From assembly GCA_905250025.1 (NCBI GenBank), contig CAJNOJ010000242.1, positions 92,356 through 156,355 of the forward strand: 64,000 bases of DNA. The letters are read 5' to 3'. A program made the position numbers and the translations under genes. Below, in pieces: positions 1 to 11,798 of this stretch (position 1 is its first letter; every line of letters begins with the position of its first letter). The DNA is from Adineta ricciae. Taxonomy: Eukaryota; Rotifera; Eurotatoria; Adinetida; Adinetidae. The notes beneath the pieces are model-generated. The model was not told where the DNA came from and did no database searches. It worked only from the letters and a program-made list of their open reading frames with translations.

Positions 1-345
1 GAGCTGTACACGAATCAAATTATAACTAGATTTAGTTTCCATTGTCTTTGTTCATTTTCGGAGATATGACAAGTAAATGAATGTTCATCCATATTCGAAT
101 TCGAACCAGACATCTCACGTGCTTTCAAGATGAAGAAAGTCAACACTTAGTTTAATTAAATAAACGTACAGACTATAACAACATCATATTTTTACAGTTT
201 AATAGTTTTAAGGCAGAAAAAAAGATTGAAAGCTTTGTTTCTCCGCACAACTGAGCACTGTATTAATTGATTTATAATGAACCTTTTGTTAAACATACAC
301 ATGTGCTCTTTTGCACCTGCAAAGCGATAAAACTTTCACAAGGAT
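1..345. other. Intergenic, downstream of GPCR gene
   Basis: No open frame or RNA gene is visible. This is the 3' flank of the minus-strand GPCR gene. Confidence 0.5.
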
Positions 346-1375
346 CTACGCTGGGATCGAAGGCGGATTTGGCGCGATTCGATGCTGGCGCCATTGTTTG
401 GTAAATATTTGACAGATCACGTAAATGCATTGTCGACGGAAGCGCTCAGAAAAAAGCATGTAAATATAGAATGGTGACTAAAAATAAACGAGTTAGAAGA
501 AGTGGAAATAGTAAAGAAGGATGGCTTACAGCAAAATATGAATAGTAGAGACAAACAGTGATCGTGTAAGCCAGATCAATCTCTGACCGAAGAGTAACAT
601 CTTGAATATTTCCATAAATGATAATGAAGTAAATGACTAAGCTTGCTGGGACGGTTAGAAAAATATACGAGATTTGAACGAGAACTATTGTACTCAGTTG
701 TTTGTCAAGTTCGCGTCGAACTAATGGAACAGTTCGATAGCCTAATTGTCGAATATTTCGATAGGCAAGAATGCCAGCAGTGAAAGTAATTGTATAAGGA
801 ATTACATTTCCAAGAAGAAGATAGTTTCCGTATAAATTATAATGGTAAAACGTGTTACTTGTAATTGTACAAGTTGTTTTATTGGATAATGTTGACATTA
901 CTTCACCATAGTAAATTAAAGTAGGAATCTGTGCAATGATAGCTATAATGATGGTACTCAGGACAAGACACCGTGCTAATCGAAGATTTCTCCATCGTTG
1001 CCAAGGAATAAATGTACATGTTGCAAAATATTGGTCGATTGCTGCCAAACAAATACATCCAAACGAACTGAACGTTGTTACTTGTAGAAAGAATGTTCGA
1101 CATTTACAATAGATCAATGACGTGCGTGTGAAATCAATACTAAAACCACTGATGAAAATGCGTGTTAATAATCCTGTGAGTAGTTGACCAATATTTAAAA
1201 TCGACATGATGGTCAGATAAAATGCACACGAATTTTCACGAAATGTGCGAAGACTTAAAAAGACACTTGTGTTCAAAACACCGCCAATAACACCGAGTGT
1301 TAAGATAGGAATACCCATATAGATAAATACCTGCTGATTAGCAATAAGCAAAGACGAAACCGTTATTACTGACAT
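346..1375 (-). CDS. Rhodopsin-like 7TM G protein-coupled receptor, two exons
   Basis: The exons, read on the minus strand, are 1375..530 and 477..346, giving 325 residues. The open frame runs on into the 52-bp intron 478..529, which starts GTAAGC and ends TTTTTAG. Splicing it out at phase 0 gives a typical receptor end: the frame passes from YYSYFA into SPFYIYMLFSERFRRQ, where SPFYIY stands for the NPxxY motif and the helix-8 region follows. Helix 1 contains GGVLNTSVF, the DRY position reads DQY after helix 3, and extracellular cysteines are present. The protein is therefore a plasma-membrane receptor of unknown ligand. Bdelloids have many divergent receptors of this sort. The family is fairly sure; orthology cannot be assigned. 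Confidence 0.8.
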
Positions 1376-2075
1376 AACTGAGATGTATGTGTACTTTCTC
1401 GGTTGTTCTCAAAGAAAGAATATGTTGCTCTATCAGAAAAATTATTTCTAAGTTATGGTTTTACGGTCTTTGCATGTAGCTTTTGCTAGAATTGAATAGT
1501 TCCATTGTTCCAAAAGGCCTTCCTTTTATTACTGTTTCCGTCTAAAATAGATAAATAATACGACAGATGGATTCACTTTCTCATAAGTAATTAATGATAG
1601 TACATGTATATTATTAATAGACAAATGGATTCTATGAATGTATAATGTTTCTAAGAACATTTCAGAGAAATGCATGAATACCAGGTCTATAATGACTTCG
1701 GCTGAAGTTAGAAACCATATGTGAATACGAGATATCGAATTTCTATGAAAACTACGTTTTATCTCGCAAAAGATAGTCGGTGAGAATCGAATTAAAGTAC
1801 ATCGTCGAAAACTTCAAACTAAACTACATAAAAGAAATAAAATCAAATGATTGAATTGAGTCGTGTTTGTTCATACGGTGCCCAAGCATCTCTTCAAAAG
1901 CAGATCTTATTTTACACTCAATGTAAGATCGAATTGAGTTTTGACACAGAATACCTTAAACTAAAATTTTAGCTTTTCCCGCGAATATTTATCATTTTAC
2001 AACTTCGACCTATAGATCTCATCCCGTTAAGTGATACAAATTGCAGAAATATAAATAATCATTTCTAAAAAGATT
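1376..2075. other. Intergenic between tRNA-Leu and GPCR
   Basis: AT-rich sequence with no credible coding frame. It should contain the promoter and 5' UTR of the minus-strand GPCR gene. No polypyrimidine-AG acceptor is obvious just upstream of that ATG, unlike most genes in the window. Confidence 0.4.
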
Positions 2076-2158
2076 TGCCAGGGATGGGGATCGAACCCAT
2101 GCTCACTATTGTGAATTGGATCTTAAGTCCAACGCCTTAACCACTCGGCCACCCTGGC
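2076..2158 (-). tRNA. tRNA-Leu (anticodon TAA)
   Basis: On the minus strand the acceptor stem GCCAGGG pairs perfectly with CCCTGGC, followed by an A discriminator at 2076. The D arm contains GGCCGAGTGGTTAAGG, which also matches the A box. The anticodon stem TTGGA/TCCAA holds the loop CTTAAGA, so the anticodon is TAA and it reads Leu TTA codons. A class II variable arm (TCAC/GTGA) and a T arm ATGGG-TTCGATC-CCCAT (B box) complete the fold. There is no intron. A run of T follows the 3' end, as expected for Pol III termination. The whole cloverleaf is seen in sequence. Confidence 0.97.
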
Positions 2159-2351
2159 GCAAGCTAAAATCGCCTTCAATAATCTTTCAAATCACAGATG
2201 GAGAACCCATCTAGAATAGCGTATTCATTAGAATATTCTTTCCTTTTTATACATCATACATTTTTAAACACGGTCAAAAGTCACGCCACACTCTTTTGCA
2301 AACTAAAGATGTGTAATCAAGCGTTAATCCGAAAAATTGAATAAAAATCTG

Positions 2352-5111
2352 TTAAAAAGTAGTAGCGGTAAAATCAAGGTTTTTTTCATCGCCATTCTTG
2401 AAATGATTTGCAGCTTTTAAGTCGCCGTTCATTGGTACTTGGTACGGCAATTCTCTTTCAGTTTTATGATGATATTTTCGCATAATTGCTTGGTATATCG
2501 GTTTGAGGAGCAGTTTATATAATAAAAATACCAAACGAAAGATTTCCAAACAAACGATGGTGAACAATAAATTACGAAAGATAATTTCGGATTTACGAGC
2601 AATAGGTTGTTGAATATTCTTGACATAATAAGGCGTTTCGCTCACAGCTATACTCAATGTTGTTATTATCGATGATGACAGAACGTATTGTTTCGTTGTG
2701 GCAAATAAACTATTCGTGTCAACAGTAAACGTTGGAATATAAATACCACTATAATCAGATTCTTCTCCTTCCATTGGTCGGGTTTCATTGATAATCTTAG
2801 TGATTGCCAGAGCTACCGGTATATTACGTGATAACATATAGCCACTTTTGTAGAAAGGTTGATAAAATTGTAGTTGTCTTAATTCGTATTTTTCTTTCTT
2901 AACTCCATCACTAGACATACCAATACGTAATGCTCCGATCGTTTTTGTGTCTTCCAGAAAGACTTTAACAGCAATCTGTTGAGAGGACAATGGAATAGAT
3001 AATGTCAGCACAGAATCTGTATTGTTACAACTTGACCATCGAATCGTTGACCATGTCAATCCAACTTGTGCTTGAATTGATGCTGAATCACAGTTCACCA
3101 ACGTGTTGACGAAATCAATATTCAAAGTGAATATTTGCTCATTGAGTAAATCAAACATTTCTTGTTCAGCATGAGCGAGCGGAATAGCTAATGATTGTAC
3201 ATTTGTATCAAATTTGGCGTTTCTCATTGATTCATCACATGTAAAATAGGAATCGCCTGATTGTTCGATTGGATACTGTTTTAAATAACCGTTGCTGAAT
3301 GCATATGCAAAGCAAACTAAAACAAGGATGGAGAACGATACTAATCCGCCCACCCAAGATTTGCCATCACCAATTAAGTCTGTATGTTTGAATGCGTATG
3401 TCACAACATGTTGAACGTTTTTACTACGACGAGTTTTCACACAGAGTTTTAAGATTTCCATGATAATGATAATAACAATTACGACACACGCGACTACGAG
3501 TGCCCAAAACAAGGGTGACACGAGTAGACAATGACCAGAACCGATGCTAAATATACTGTGAATGATAATCTCGTCAAATATCGTACTTTCGGGTGATTGT
3601 GGATAAGGAACAACTTGATATACGGTTGATAATACTGATTTTGGTACATCAGCGACGGATCCGAGTGGACAGAAAGAATTAGCCGAACACGGCAAGCATT
3701 CGTTGCTGGCATTGCCAGGATTCTTCGTGCCCGTTGCACAAAGAACACAATCAAATACGCCACTCTTGTTTTTAAATGTACCAGCCATGCACGGTTTGGG
3801 AGTCGTGATGAATGGTGATAAACCGGTACGTACTACAGATGGATAGTATTGTGCTTGTGTAGGAGAAAAGATTATAACTTTGCCTTCGTCATTAAGTAAT
3901 GCTAATGAAGATGGCGATGAAACAACATTCAAGAAAACAGAACTAAAACTAGATGGTAATAACTGATGGCTATTTGGAAAAACAGATAATGGAACACTCT
4001 CAGAATTATATCCATTTGCATAAATATCAAATAGAAATATCTGAGATGTTGACCATACATAATCAAGACTATATACGTTTATCAGGACAGCAGCAATTCC
4101 ATCCTTCATCCATGCAATACTTTTACCATTTCCGATTGAACGACCATTGGTGTACCGACTGATAAAAGTTAACTGAATTGCATTCGTAAGATTTACAGCA
4201 AAATAAAATACACGATTGATAAACTGCATTCCAACTAAGACTTTTCCGTCCTCGTTAATACTTACGCTCATGTCATATTTAGCCGAGTAAACATCGGCAT
4301 CATCATAAGTTAACAAGTCTTGCCATGTTCCAATGCTTGCAACTGGCTTATACGAATCAACAGTATACGGATGATAGTATGCACCGGATGAATTGAATCG
4401 AAGAAGATATATCATTGGACTATATTTTGCTGTGGAATTTCCACGATTGAGAATAAATCCAGCGACAACACCGAAACTATCACTGAGGTCTACAGCATGA
4501 GGAATGAATGTACTATCTGGCCATGTTAAGTTTCCATCCCATATGTTTGTATTAATCGATGAAGATGCATTCGCTGTATCAAAGACAGCAACGTATTTGT
4601 TCGAGAATGCGAAAGCACGCGTACCTTGTGGATGAACACCGAGTGTCAAGTATTCCTGATGGTCGTGATTATTCAGATAGTAAAGTGAATAGGTAAAACT
4701 TGTATCACATATGGACGAAGTAAGATTTGATCTTTGTTGCAAGTTATTAAACGTTGCCATGCCGATAAACAGTCCGCTTTCATTTTTGATATGTTCACCG
4801 ATGAAAAAGAAATGAAGTTGAGATTCATTTTGTTTTTTACCGATAGCAGCGGTATAAATGAAAGTATCTGTCGAGTTTGGATACTGCAGAGTGCATTGCG
4901 AAGAAGTCAGAGTATGATTGTAGGGCGCAAATTGTATTGCAAATCGTGGTGGTTGATTGTTGTTTTGTGCAACGACAAGAAGATAATCATTCATCGCAAT
5001 CTTTGATCCATATGCATCGTAATCCGCTGTGTTTGGTGTGAAGAAAGACTGAAGAGATTTTATATGTACGAGAAGAATTGTAAGAAGAAAGTAACACGAA
5101 GGAAATATCAT
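2352..5111 (-). CDS. Large intronless secreted-domain/multi-pass membrane protein, function unknown
   Basis: A single 919-residue frame starts at a clear ATG. Residues 1-22 form a signal peptide. The ectodomain of about 430 residues has many NxS/T glycosylation sites and repeated strand-like patterns that could be a beta-propeller (inference). A cysteine-rich segment at about 440-495 resembles GCC2/GCC3 or TNFR-like modules (CMAGTF...CVLC...CLPC...FCPLG). Hydrophobic helices lie at about 528-556, 584-604 and 845-867, with a basic cytoplasmic tail. I believe similar proteins are abundant in bdelloids, but I cannot name a family with function. The lack of introns is notable, because most other genes here carry several. 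It could be a receptor or cell-surface adhesion protein. Confidence 0.75.
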   Translation of the reverse strand: MIFPSCYFLLTILLVHIKSLQSFFTPNTADYDAYGSKIAMNDYLLVVAQNNNQPPRFAIQFAPYNHTLTSSQCTLQYPNSTDTFIYTAAIGKKQNESQLHFFFIGEHIKNESGLFIGMATFNNLQQRSNLTSSICDTSFTYSLYYLNNHDHQEYLTLGVHPQGTRAFAFSNKYVAVFDTANASSSINTNIWDGNLTWPDSTFIPHAVDLSDSFGVVAGFILNRGNSTAKYSPMIYLLRFNSSGAYYHPYTVDSYKPVASIGTWQDLLTYDDADVYSAKYDMSVSINEDGKVLVGMQFINRVFYFAVNLTNAIQLTFISRYTNGRSIGNGKSIAWMKDGIAAVLINVYSLDYVWSTSQIFLFDIYANGYNSESVPLSVFPNSHQLLPSSFSSVFLNVVSSPSSLALLNDEGKVIIFSPTQAQYYPSVVRTGLSPFITTPKPCMAGTFKNKSGVFDCVLCATGTKNPGNASNECLPCSANSFCPLGSVADVPKSVLSTVYQVVPYPQSPESTIFDEIIIHSIFSIGSGHCLLVSPLFWALVVACVVIVIIIIMEILKLCVKTRRSKNVQHVVTYAFKHTDLIGDGKSWVGGLVSFSILVLVCFAYAFSNGYLKQYPIEQSGDSYFTCDESMRNAKFDTNVQSLAIPLAHAEQEMFDLLNEQIFTLNIDFVNTLVNCDSASIQAQVGLTWSTIRWSSCNNTDSVLTLSIPLSSQQIAVKVFLEDTKTIGALRIGMSSDGVKKEKYELRQLQFYQPFYKSGYMLSRNIPVALAITKIINETRPMEGEESDYSGIYIPTFTVDTNSLFATTKQYVLSSSIITTLSIAVSETPYYVKNIQQPIARKSEIIFRNLLFTIVCLEIFRLVFLLYKLLLKPIYQAIMRKYHHKTERELPYQVPMNGDLKAANHFKNGDEKNLDFTATTF

Positions 5112-8100
5112 GTCTCAAGTCGACTGATGCGAATAATGGTGTTTGTGAAGAATAACAAAACGCTGAAGTTGTTTACTGAGAAAGATTTTTTGGAATATCT
5201 AAAATAATAGCGAAAAAATTGAAAGAGCAACGTGAAGTGTGTGTTGTTTTATCCCAAACTATCGTTGTCGTTATTTTCATAACGTTTTGATGTTTTTTTT
5301 ATTACTTGGTGCAAATTTCAATTCAAAGATTAATCGTAGAAGTAACGATCTATTTTAGTTGAAAGATTGTGTAAGATTCGATTCCACTCCAAAAATGGAG
5401 CAGTAGGCGTCAATGTGCGTGTTACAAAATTATACTGGTGTTTTCCACTCTTTTGTGTGCAAATATTTGACTATAATAGAGTATTATTCCACCTGGAAAA
5501 CTCGAGTGGAGACATAAATCATTATTCTTAAATTTGGAAACCTAAAATAAAACCCCAATCCTATCAATTAAAGTATAATATGTGGCAAGTTAATGTAATC
5601 CCATATATTAACTTGTCTGCAAGCAGAAACAGAACATTTTTATATACTTTAGTGATTCGATAAGAGACAATAACCTGTATTGAAAGTATTCCAATCTATG
5701 AAAGTGACGTAAATCTACCTTCACTTTTCGTGTTTACTTACCACAATCAGAATCTGATGTCAGAGTGCTTGCAATTTAACCTGAGCTCTACAACATTGAG
5801 AAACCCATGGTATCGTGTACTGTTTGACCAAATTATAAATCACAAATACTTGAAATAAATGTGTCTTTACCAACCTACATAAATACTTTATAAAACAAAC
5901 ATGAATCAGTCGATGTCTCTATGTATACAAAGCACACCTCAACAAAAAATTCAAAAGCAAACTATTAACCGAAAAAACAACAGTGTGCGTCACACTGTTC
6001 TTGTTCACAAAAAAGAAATTTTAATGCGCTATGATGTGCGCAGTTATGTGGGAAAATAACCATCTTTTCTTTCAAAGCCCTTTATGCACATTTAATTTCT
6101 AGCTTTAGACGTTCAGATTACATACATGTTAGTCGCATTCCATATCGAAGGTTTCTCTGTTAATATACAGTGTAGAATTCAAAAACTTAGCACATAACTA
6201 CTGTAATACTTCTATGGAAGAAGGGCCAGAATTATCATTCTAAAAAATCAAGTAAGATGAATAATACCTTCGAATTTGGTCAAAATTTGTTCGATTTTCT
6301 TTCGTTGAAATTTCATCCCTTCAAAACTAGATCGAATGATCTGATTCAACAAAAGCCGAATATTTATACAAACGCAAAAGAAAACATCCAATGTCAGAGC
6401 TACAGAAGCATTTTAAATAACCATATATAATAAAGAATCTCTAAGAATATATTTTTCTTTTGAAGAAATCGGTACATAACCTTGTTGTTTCGGACGTAAA
6501 AAGCACTTTCGATTGTCATTGATCAAACAAAATTACTCATCTACTATCGAGTTGCTCATTATTCGATACTTAACGATCATGTTTTTCAAAAATCATGACG
6601 CACTTTGTTTGCATTTTTTGTTTCATTTCGTATCGATCTCGAGCACGAGCAGACCATACGATATTTTTCGACATATGTGCCTTAATCGTATTGACTATGC
6701 TGTTACATTTCAATTTCCTGATGGAAACGATTGAACAAAGTCAATCATTCGAGAAGACTGGAGTACGAACATATGTGACGAGAGAAAATCATTAACAAAA
6801 TGTTCTCAGCAATGCTTTTCTATTCCATCTACAGATTTGATATCATATGTAAAACAATGATGCCCAAATGGGAATACGGAAATATTTTTCTTTCGTATCA
6901 TTCGTATGGACAAACATTCTTGTCCTTTTCTTCTCAATGACGAAAAGCTTCATAATAAAGAAATGAAAGGTGTGTGATTCAATTAGAAATCGATTAACAG
7001 TATGTCTTATGTACACATCGAACTATAACGGCGGGAAAAATCAACAAGCACATGTACGTCAAATATAGACATTTGCTGTTTGTTTGACAACTGTTCGTTT
7101 TTTTCCTCCTTTGCATTCTTAATATCATCATCATCGCAGTGTGAATCCTCCGTATGGTGCTATCTTTCTGTCATTTCAAATGCATGTTCATATACGTATT
7201 CATTTCTTCTTCGTTTCTTATCTGTTTCACATGGATGTTGATTTGTTCTCGAGAGTTGAATGCAGGTGCACGACGCCATAGGCTATTTCTATGTTCAATA
7301 TTCTTATATAAACAAAGAGAGAAACTGGCAACACCTGATGAGAGAATACATGAGAATTCGTCTTCAGTGGAACATCAGATATCTGCGTCCGTCTTTTTCT
7401 TTCAGCAAGAGAGAAAAAAAACGAGAAATGTTCACAGCATTCCAATCAAAAATCAACCATTGGAGAAGTGGCAAAAGAGGAAAGAATAGAGAGAAAGAGA
7501 GAAAGAAAAAGAAGACAACAACAGACATAGAAGCTCTATGTTTACATATCTCTATTGCTTTCAGTACATAATATATCACTATCAAGCAACAATACCAACA
7601 ACGTAGTTCACTTGCAACATTTTCTAAACAATTAAGTAAGTACAGTCGCGTTTCCGTTTCTCGTGTCGAATTATTTACGTAATCTTGCTTGATAATTAAA
7701 AACGAAAGGCATGACGTGTCCAATTTTAATATTCCAGCTGTCGGATTCGCTCCAGACTGTAAAGCTGATCATCTTACATCTTTTCACGCGGTAGATGCCG
7801 ATAGACAAACATGTCATGCATACGTTAAAGCGTTTACAATTCTCATGTTCGCTTCTTTTTTTGCGTCAACAGCTGCCAGTAGAAAATAACATCAATTTGA
7901 TTTGATCATCGATCAACTTTTTTTCATTCACTCGTTTGCTTTCTTCTCTGTCTTCGTCAAAGTGGGAATACACGCACTCGTGCAACTTCTGTTCTAATTC
8001 TCCAAAGAGAACCAAATGGTCCCTTCGTAAAAATAAAAAACATATGTTCGATATTCTCTTCCCTCTCTATTTGCCGCTTTCACTAGGCTAATTTTTAACT

Positions 8101-9165
8101 TATGATTTGCCTTCTTTCTTTTCCCCCTGAAGTTCATCGGTAAACCAGATGTCTTTTTTTTTTGCTAAAACAAAATAATGAAGATTTTTTCGATGGCTAG
8201 TTTCTTCTTCGCCACACAAGTGAAGATATGATTGATGGAGTTGTCGATTTTGACCATTACAAAGCTGGCATCTCTAACCTTTTCTATCTATCCATTGTAT
8301 GTATGAATGTATGTATGCGGAGCAATCGTTGGTAGTAAAGTAAAGCAAATCGTTTTGTTTGATTGATACGTGTTAACCTTTTGTGCAGCTGCTACTATGC
8401 ATATGGATGCACGCGTAAGATAGACAACAGACCAGATACCTGTCCATTTTCCTTCTCTTTTTTTTTTCTTCTTTTCTTTTTCTTGTAACATCTGCATTAA
8501 TCGCATGTTTATTCATTAAGGATTTTGCAGCTGCATAGAAACAGATGACGCTGCGAAGAAGAGACGTCGACGAGGATGATGATGATGTTCAAAGAGACAG
8601 AGGCAGAGAGACGAAAGAGAGAGATGAAAATTGCATTTTGTCACATGGCGCGACTAATCCTTAAGCAAATACATGTGTATGTGAGTTGTCGTCGTCGCGT
8701 CAGAGAATTGAAATTGTATTGTTTGATGTGAAATGAATGAACATCGAGCGATTCGGCGCCGGTTGGATTACTTGAAAGAAAGATGATCTCTATCATATCC
8801 GACATTCTCACTGTTGCTTTTTTTGTCTATTAAGTATTTGACGTAAGACAAACGCAAACGTACATTAGAAATGGGTGTGGAAAGAGAGAGAGAAGGCAAG
8901 ATAGATACTGAGAAAAAGAAATAATAATGACAGATTAGATAGGGTAGTGTATATGTTTCTTCTCGTCTTTCTTCTTCGTCTTCATCAATACATGCATATG
9001 TAGACAGATAAATAGATAGACAGACAGACGTACGAGCTCTATTGAATGTTGTTGTAAGTTGAGTAGGATAGAAATTGATTGATAGTCATTAACTTCTTTT
9101 TCGATCTTGTAGTCTTGATTTCTATTGCTTAATTGTTGATTTTCTTTATTGTAGATTATTGGATC
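5112..9165. other. 4-kb gene-poor region upstream of the Id gene
   Basis: No conserved coding frame was recognised. Short overlapping frames at 7154-7571 are purine-rich low-complexity sequence. A 9-bp inverted repeat lies at 5586-5594/5607-5615. Four CAGCTG E-boxes lie between 7735 and 8533. A good 3' splice acceptor ends at 9154, just before the Id start, so a 5' UTR exon or spliced-leader addition is likely. This may be the regulatory region of a developmental gene. Confidence 0.4.
7735..8533. promoter_or_regulatory. Cluster of CAGCTG E-boxes upstream of Id gene
   Basis: CAGCTG hexamers lie at 7735-7740, 7870-7875, 8386-8391 and 8528-8533. At this base composition fewer than one is expected in 800 bp. 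CAGCTG is a classic bHLH dimer site, and the next gene encodes an inhibitor of bHLH factors, so feedback control is plausible. This is inference from motif matches only. Confidence 0.3.
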
Positions 9166-9540
9166 ATGACATCGACTAATGCTGAAGATAATTGTTATGA
9201 ATTAGGACAAGAGTTTCAAAAACTTGCGCGACTTGTTCCAACAATTCCGAAAGATGAATGTTTATCCGAACTTGAATTTCTCGAATTTGTCATTGCTTAC
9301 ATTCGACAATTGCAACAACTTCTTTCACACGATCAATGGAGCGAATGTTTGAATAAATTAGCGTCATCCATGAAAACATCCTTACTATCAACAACAACAA
9401 CATCATCATCATCACATACAACAAATCTTCTCAGTCAGTTCATACTTGATTCACCACGAACACAAACAAATGAGAATTCATCGACGATTCGTCGAAGTCC
9501 ATTGGCAACAATTAATCTAGACAATACTCGATTATCTTGA
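9166..9540 (+). CDS. Id: Id/extramacrochaetae-type HLH inhibitor
   Basis: The 124-residue protein starts at the ATG at 9166, after a splice acceptor ending at 9154; the open frame upstream of that is intronic. Residues about 15-55 form a helix-loop-helix: helix 1 ends in LARLVPTIPKDECLSE, followed by helix 2 LEFLEFVIAYIRQLQQLL. There is no basic DNA-binding stretch before helix 1, which is the hallmark of Id/Emc proteins. These heterodimerise with E proteins and block their DNA binding. The rest is a Ser/Thr-rich tail. An additional upstream coding exon cannot be excluded. Assignment to the Id class is good. Confidence 0.82.
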   Translation: MTSTNAEDNCYELGQEFQKLARLVPTIPKDECLSELEFLEFVIAYIRQLQQLLSHDQWSECLNKLASSMKTSLLSTTTTSSSSHTTNLLSQFILDSPRTQTNENSSTIRRSPLATINLDNTRLS

Positions 9541-10035
9541 GCAGTATATATATATACATATATCTCTACTAATATAAATACGTGTGCGTGTATCTGTCTG
9601 TCTATTTTGTTGTTCATCCATTCTTCTTATTCATCAGTTTGTCAACCTATCCTGTCTTAATTTCAACTAAAAAAAACAACAACAAAATGCTTTTTTTTAT
9701 TTATACTGATTAATTGATTATATTTGATCGCATCTTTTATGCAGAAAACTTTCGAATGGTAACGGTCTAGAAAAGATAGACGACACGTGTTGTACACAAC
9801 ACAAACAAACGACATTTTTATGAAATTTCAGCGATTTTGTTGCTTTGTGCACAAACTACAACTAAACGAAGAAAAGAGAAAGTTACTTTTTAAGATTTCT
9901 ACTGTTTTGTGTAAAGAGTGAGTAAAACAATATTTTATTATGGAAGAAAAGAAGCATTTTACGTGTAATGTTGGTATTCTCCAACTTCAGCGTTGTCAAT
10001 TCTGAGAAGTTATTTTTGAGTTTTAAGGTGAAGAA
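9541..10035. other. Intergenic between Id and PARP genes
   Basis: This is the 3' UTR of the Id gene followed by the PARP promoter. A short hairpin-like repeat (GTGTTGT-AC-ACAACAC) lies near 9788-9803. An AG after a T-rich tract ends at 10027, nine bases before the PARP ATG, and is a candidate trans-splice acceptor. Confidence 0.35.
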
Positions 10036-11798
10036 ATGGCTACTACAGCAATAGAAATGACAGTTCCCTGTGAATATTGTGACTCTCAGATTAGCCTTGA
10101 TAATTATATTGCACACACAGTAAGTCGGTCTTATCGAATTCACGTTTATCACGATTTGTATTCAATTGATTATAGAAAAAATGCTCGAGCAATGTAAAGA
10201 GTCATGATAGAAACACTCCAAAGTAATGCATCGATTGATAGAAACATATCGTTTAATTTCTCATGGTCGTTTAAGGCGTGCTGCCAATGAGAAGCCTGAC
10301 ACTAACGAAAGTTCATGCGGGTATTGTGACGCACACGTCGATGCTCGATATTTCGAAGAGCATACCGTATGTGTTTAGAGTGTATTGATTGCAAGGATGA
10401 GATTTTTCTTATGTTGCAGGAACAATGTGCTCTTCGTTATAAACAAGAAAGAGATGAAGTACAAAACTATGAAAGGTAATTAGAAATGAGTGAATTATAT
10501 TTCATGATTTTGCGATTTAGTGAAGAATCTATTATTATCCCTTGTGAATACTGTGAGGCTCCAGTTAAAGCGGAGAACTGGGAGTGGCATGTGGTAAGAC
10601 AGTTTGATTTTATCAAATTCTCTTCCAGTTTTCTTCTTTATAGGAAAAATGTGCGGAAGCCGAGAAAAGGCGGTTGGAAAAGATGTCTGAGTAAATTTTT
10701 GTCATAGCTTTTATTTATCTATTCACGATGTATATACAATAGGAAACTATCCTTGAAAGTGTCCAATGAACGTATTTCATGTAAATATTGTGGTCATCAT
10801 TATCGAGCGCAAATCTTCGAAGAACATCAGGTTTGATTCCATAGTAGGTAAAGTCGAGTTTTACAACTATTTTTGATTGTTTTTCAAAGAAAAAATGTCG
10901 ACGCGAGAAACTAGAAGCAGCGATTCTGAAGGTAAATCAGATTTTTTAAGTATTCAGTTGGTATTTGCGTTCGCCTTCTTCACAGAGACATGCAGAAGTT
11001 CAAATTATGGAAAATCTAGTCACTATACCAGAGCACTGGGATGAATCTTCAACACAAAACCTCACTCGATATGTATTAGATCCTGTGTCTGATGAGTATC
11101 AAGCTATAGCAACGAACTTTCACAAAACATTGCCGACGAGCAAAATCAATCAAATCGAACGTATCCAAAATCGACGTAAGTGTTTCTCTCTCACGCTTAC
11201 CAAAAGAAAATCTATTCTTTTCTAATAGGTTGGTTTCGTCAATACGAAGCTCATAAGGATCATTTTATTGAACGTTATGGTAAAAGTACGGAACAATGGC
11301 TATTTCACGGTAAGAGACATTACTCTTCGATATTCGCATAGTTTTTATACGTATCCTGATAGGATGCCGTCGATCGGAAGCTGCTGACGCTATTATCAAA
11401 GATTGCTTTAATCGTAGTCATGCTGTAAACTGTGGTATGTTTGTTCATTTATTTTGATAACTGAGAAAAAGAAAACAATCCTCGTATCTATTCAATCATA
11501 AAATATAGCTGCCGGTCAAGGCATTTATTTTGCTGTACAATCCTACACTAGTCATCGTTACACATCACCGGATGCAAATGGATTGAGATATATGTTTATG
11601 GGTGAGAATTTCGAGATAGGGCAGCTTTTTATAATTGGTTACTTCTTTTTAGCTCGCGTTCTAGTTGGCAAAACAACAGCCGGCAATCCTTCTACTCGAG
11701 TTTGTCCTCCAGGTTTCGATACAACAGGTGCACGTGGTGTATATGTAACATATCATGACGCTCAAGCATATGGACAATATTTGATAACTTATACATAA
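10036..11798 (+). CDS. PARP-family ADP-ribosyltransferase with four C2HC finger modules
   Basis: Exons: 10036-10119, 10176-10222, 10276-10366, 10420-10475, 10521-10593, 10644-10690, 10743-10830, 10890-10931, 10986-11175, 11229-11309, 11363-11434, 11509-11601, 11653-11798 (369 residues). The N-terminal half has four modules C-x2-C-x11-H-x3-C, at residues 12-31, 58-77, 101-120 and 146-165. In each, the only intron falls between the His and the last Cys. Residues about 180-369 are a PARP catalytic domain: the NAD-binding His is in WLFHGCR, the Tyr in GIYFAVQSYTS, followed by the donor-loop region and the end GQYLITYT. No Glu is evident at the polymerase position, so mono-ADP-ribosylation is the likely activity (inference). 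The domain most resembles the PARP7/10-15 group. The fingers may bind RNA, DNA or protein. Confidence 0.82.

Noticed and set aside
7154-7723. Several overlapping 100-120-residue frames on both strands
   Set aside because: They are low-complexity purine/pyrimidine sequence with no domain, no splice logic and no consistent frame.
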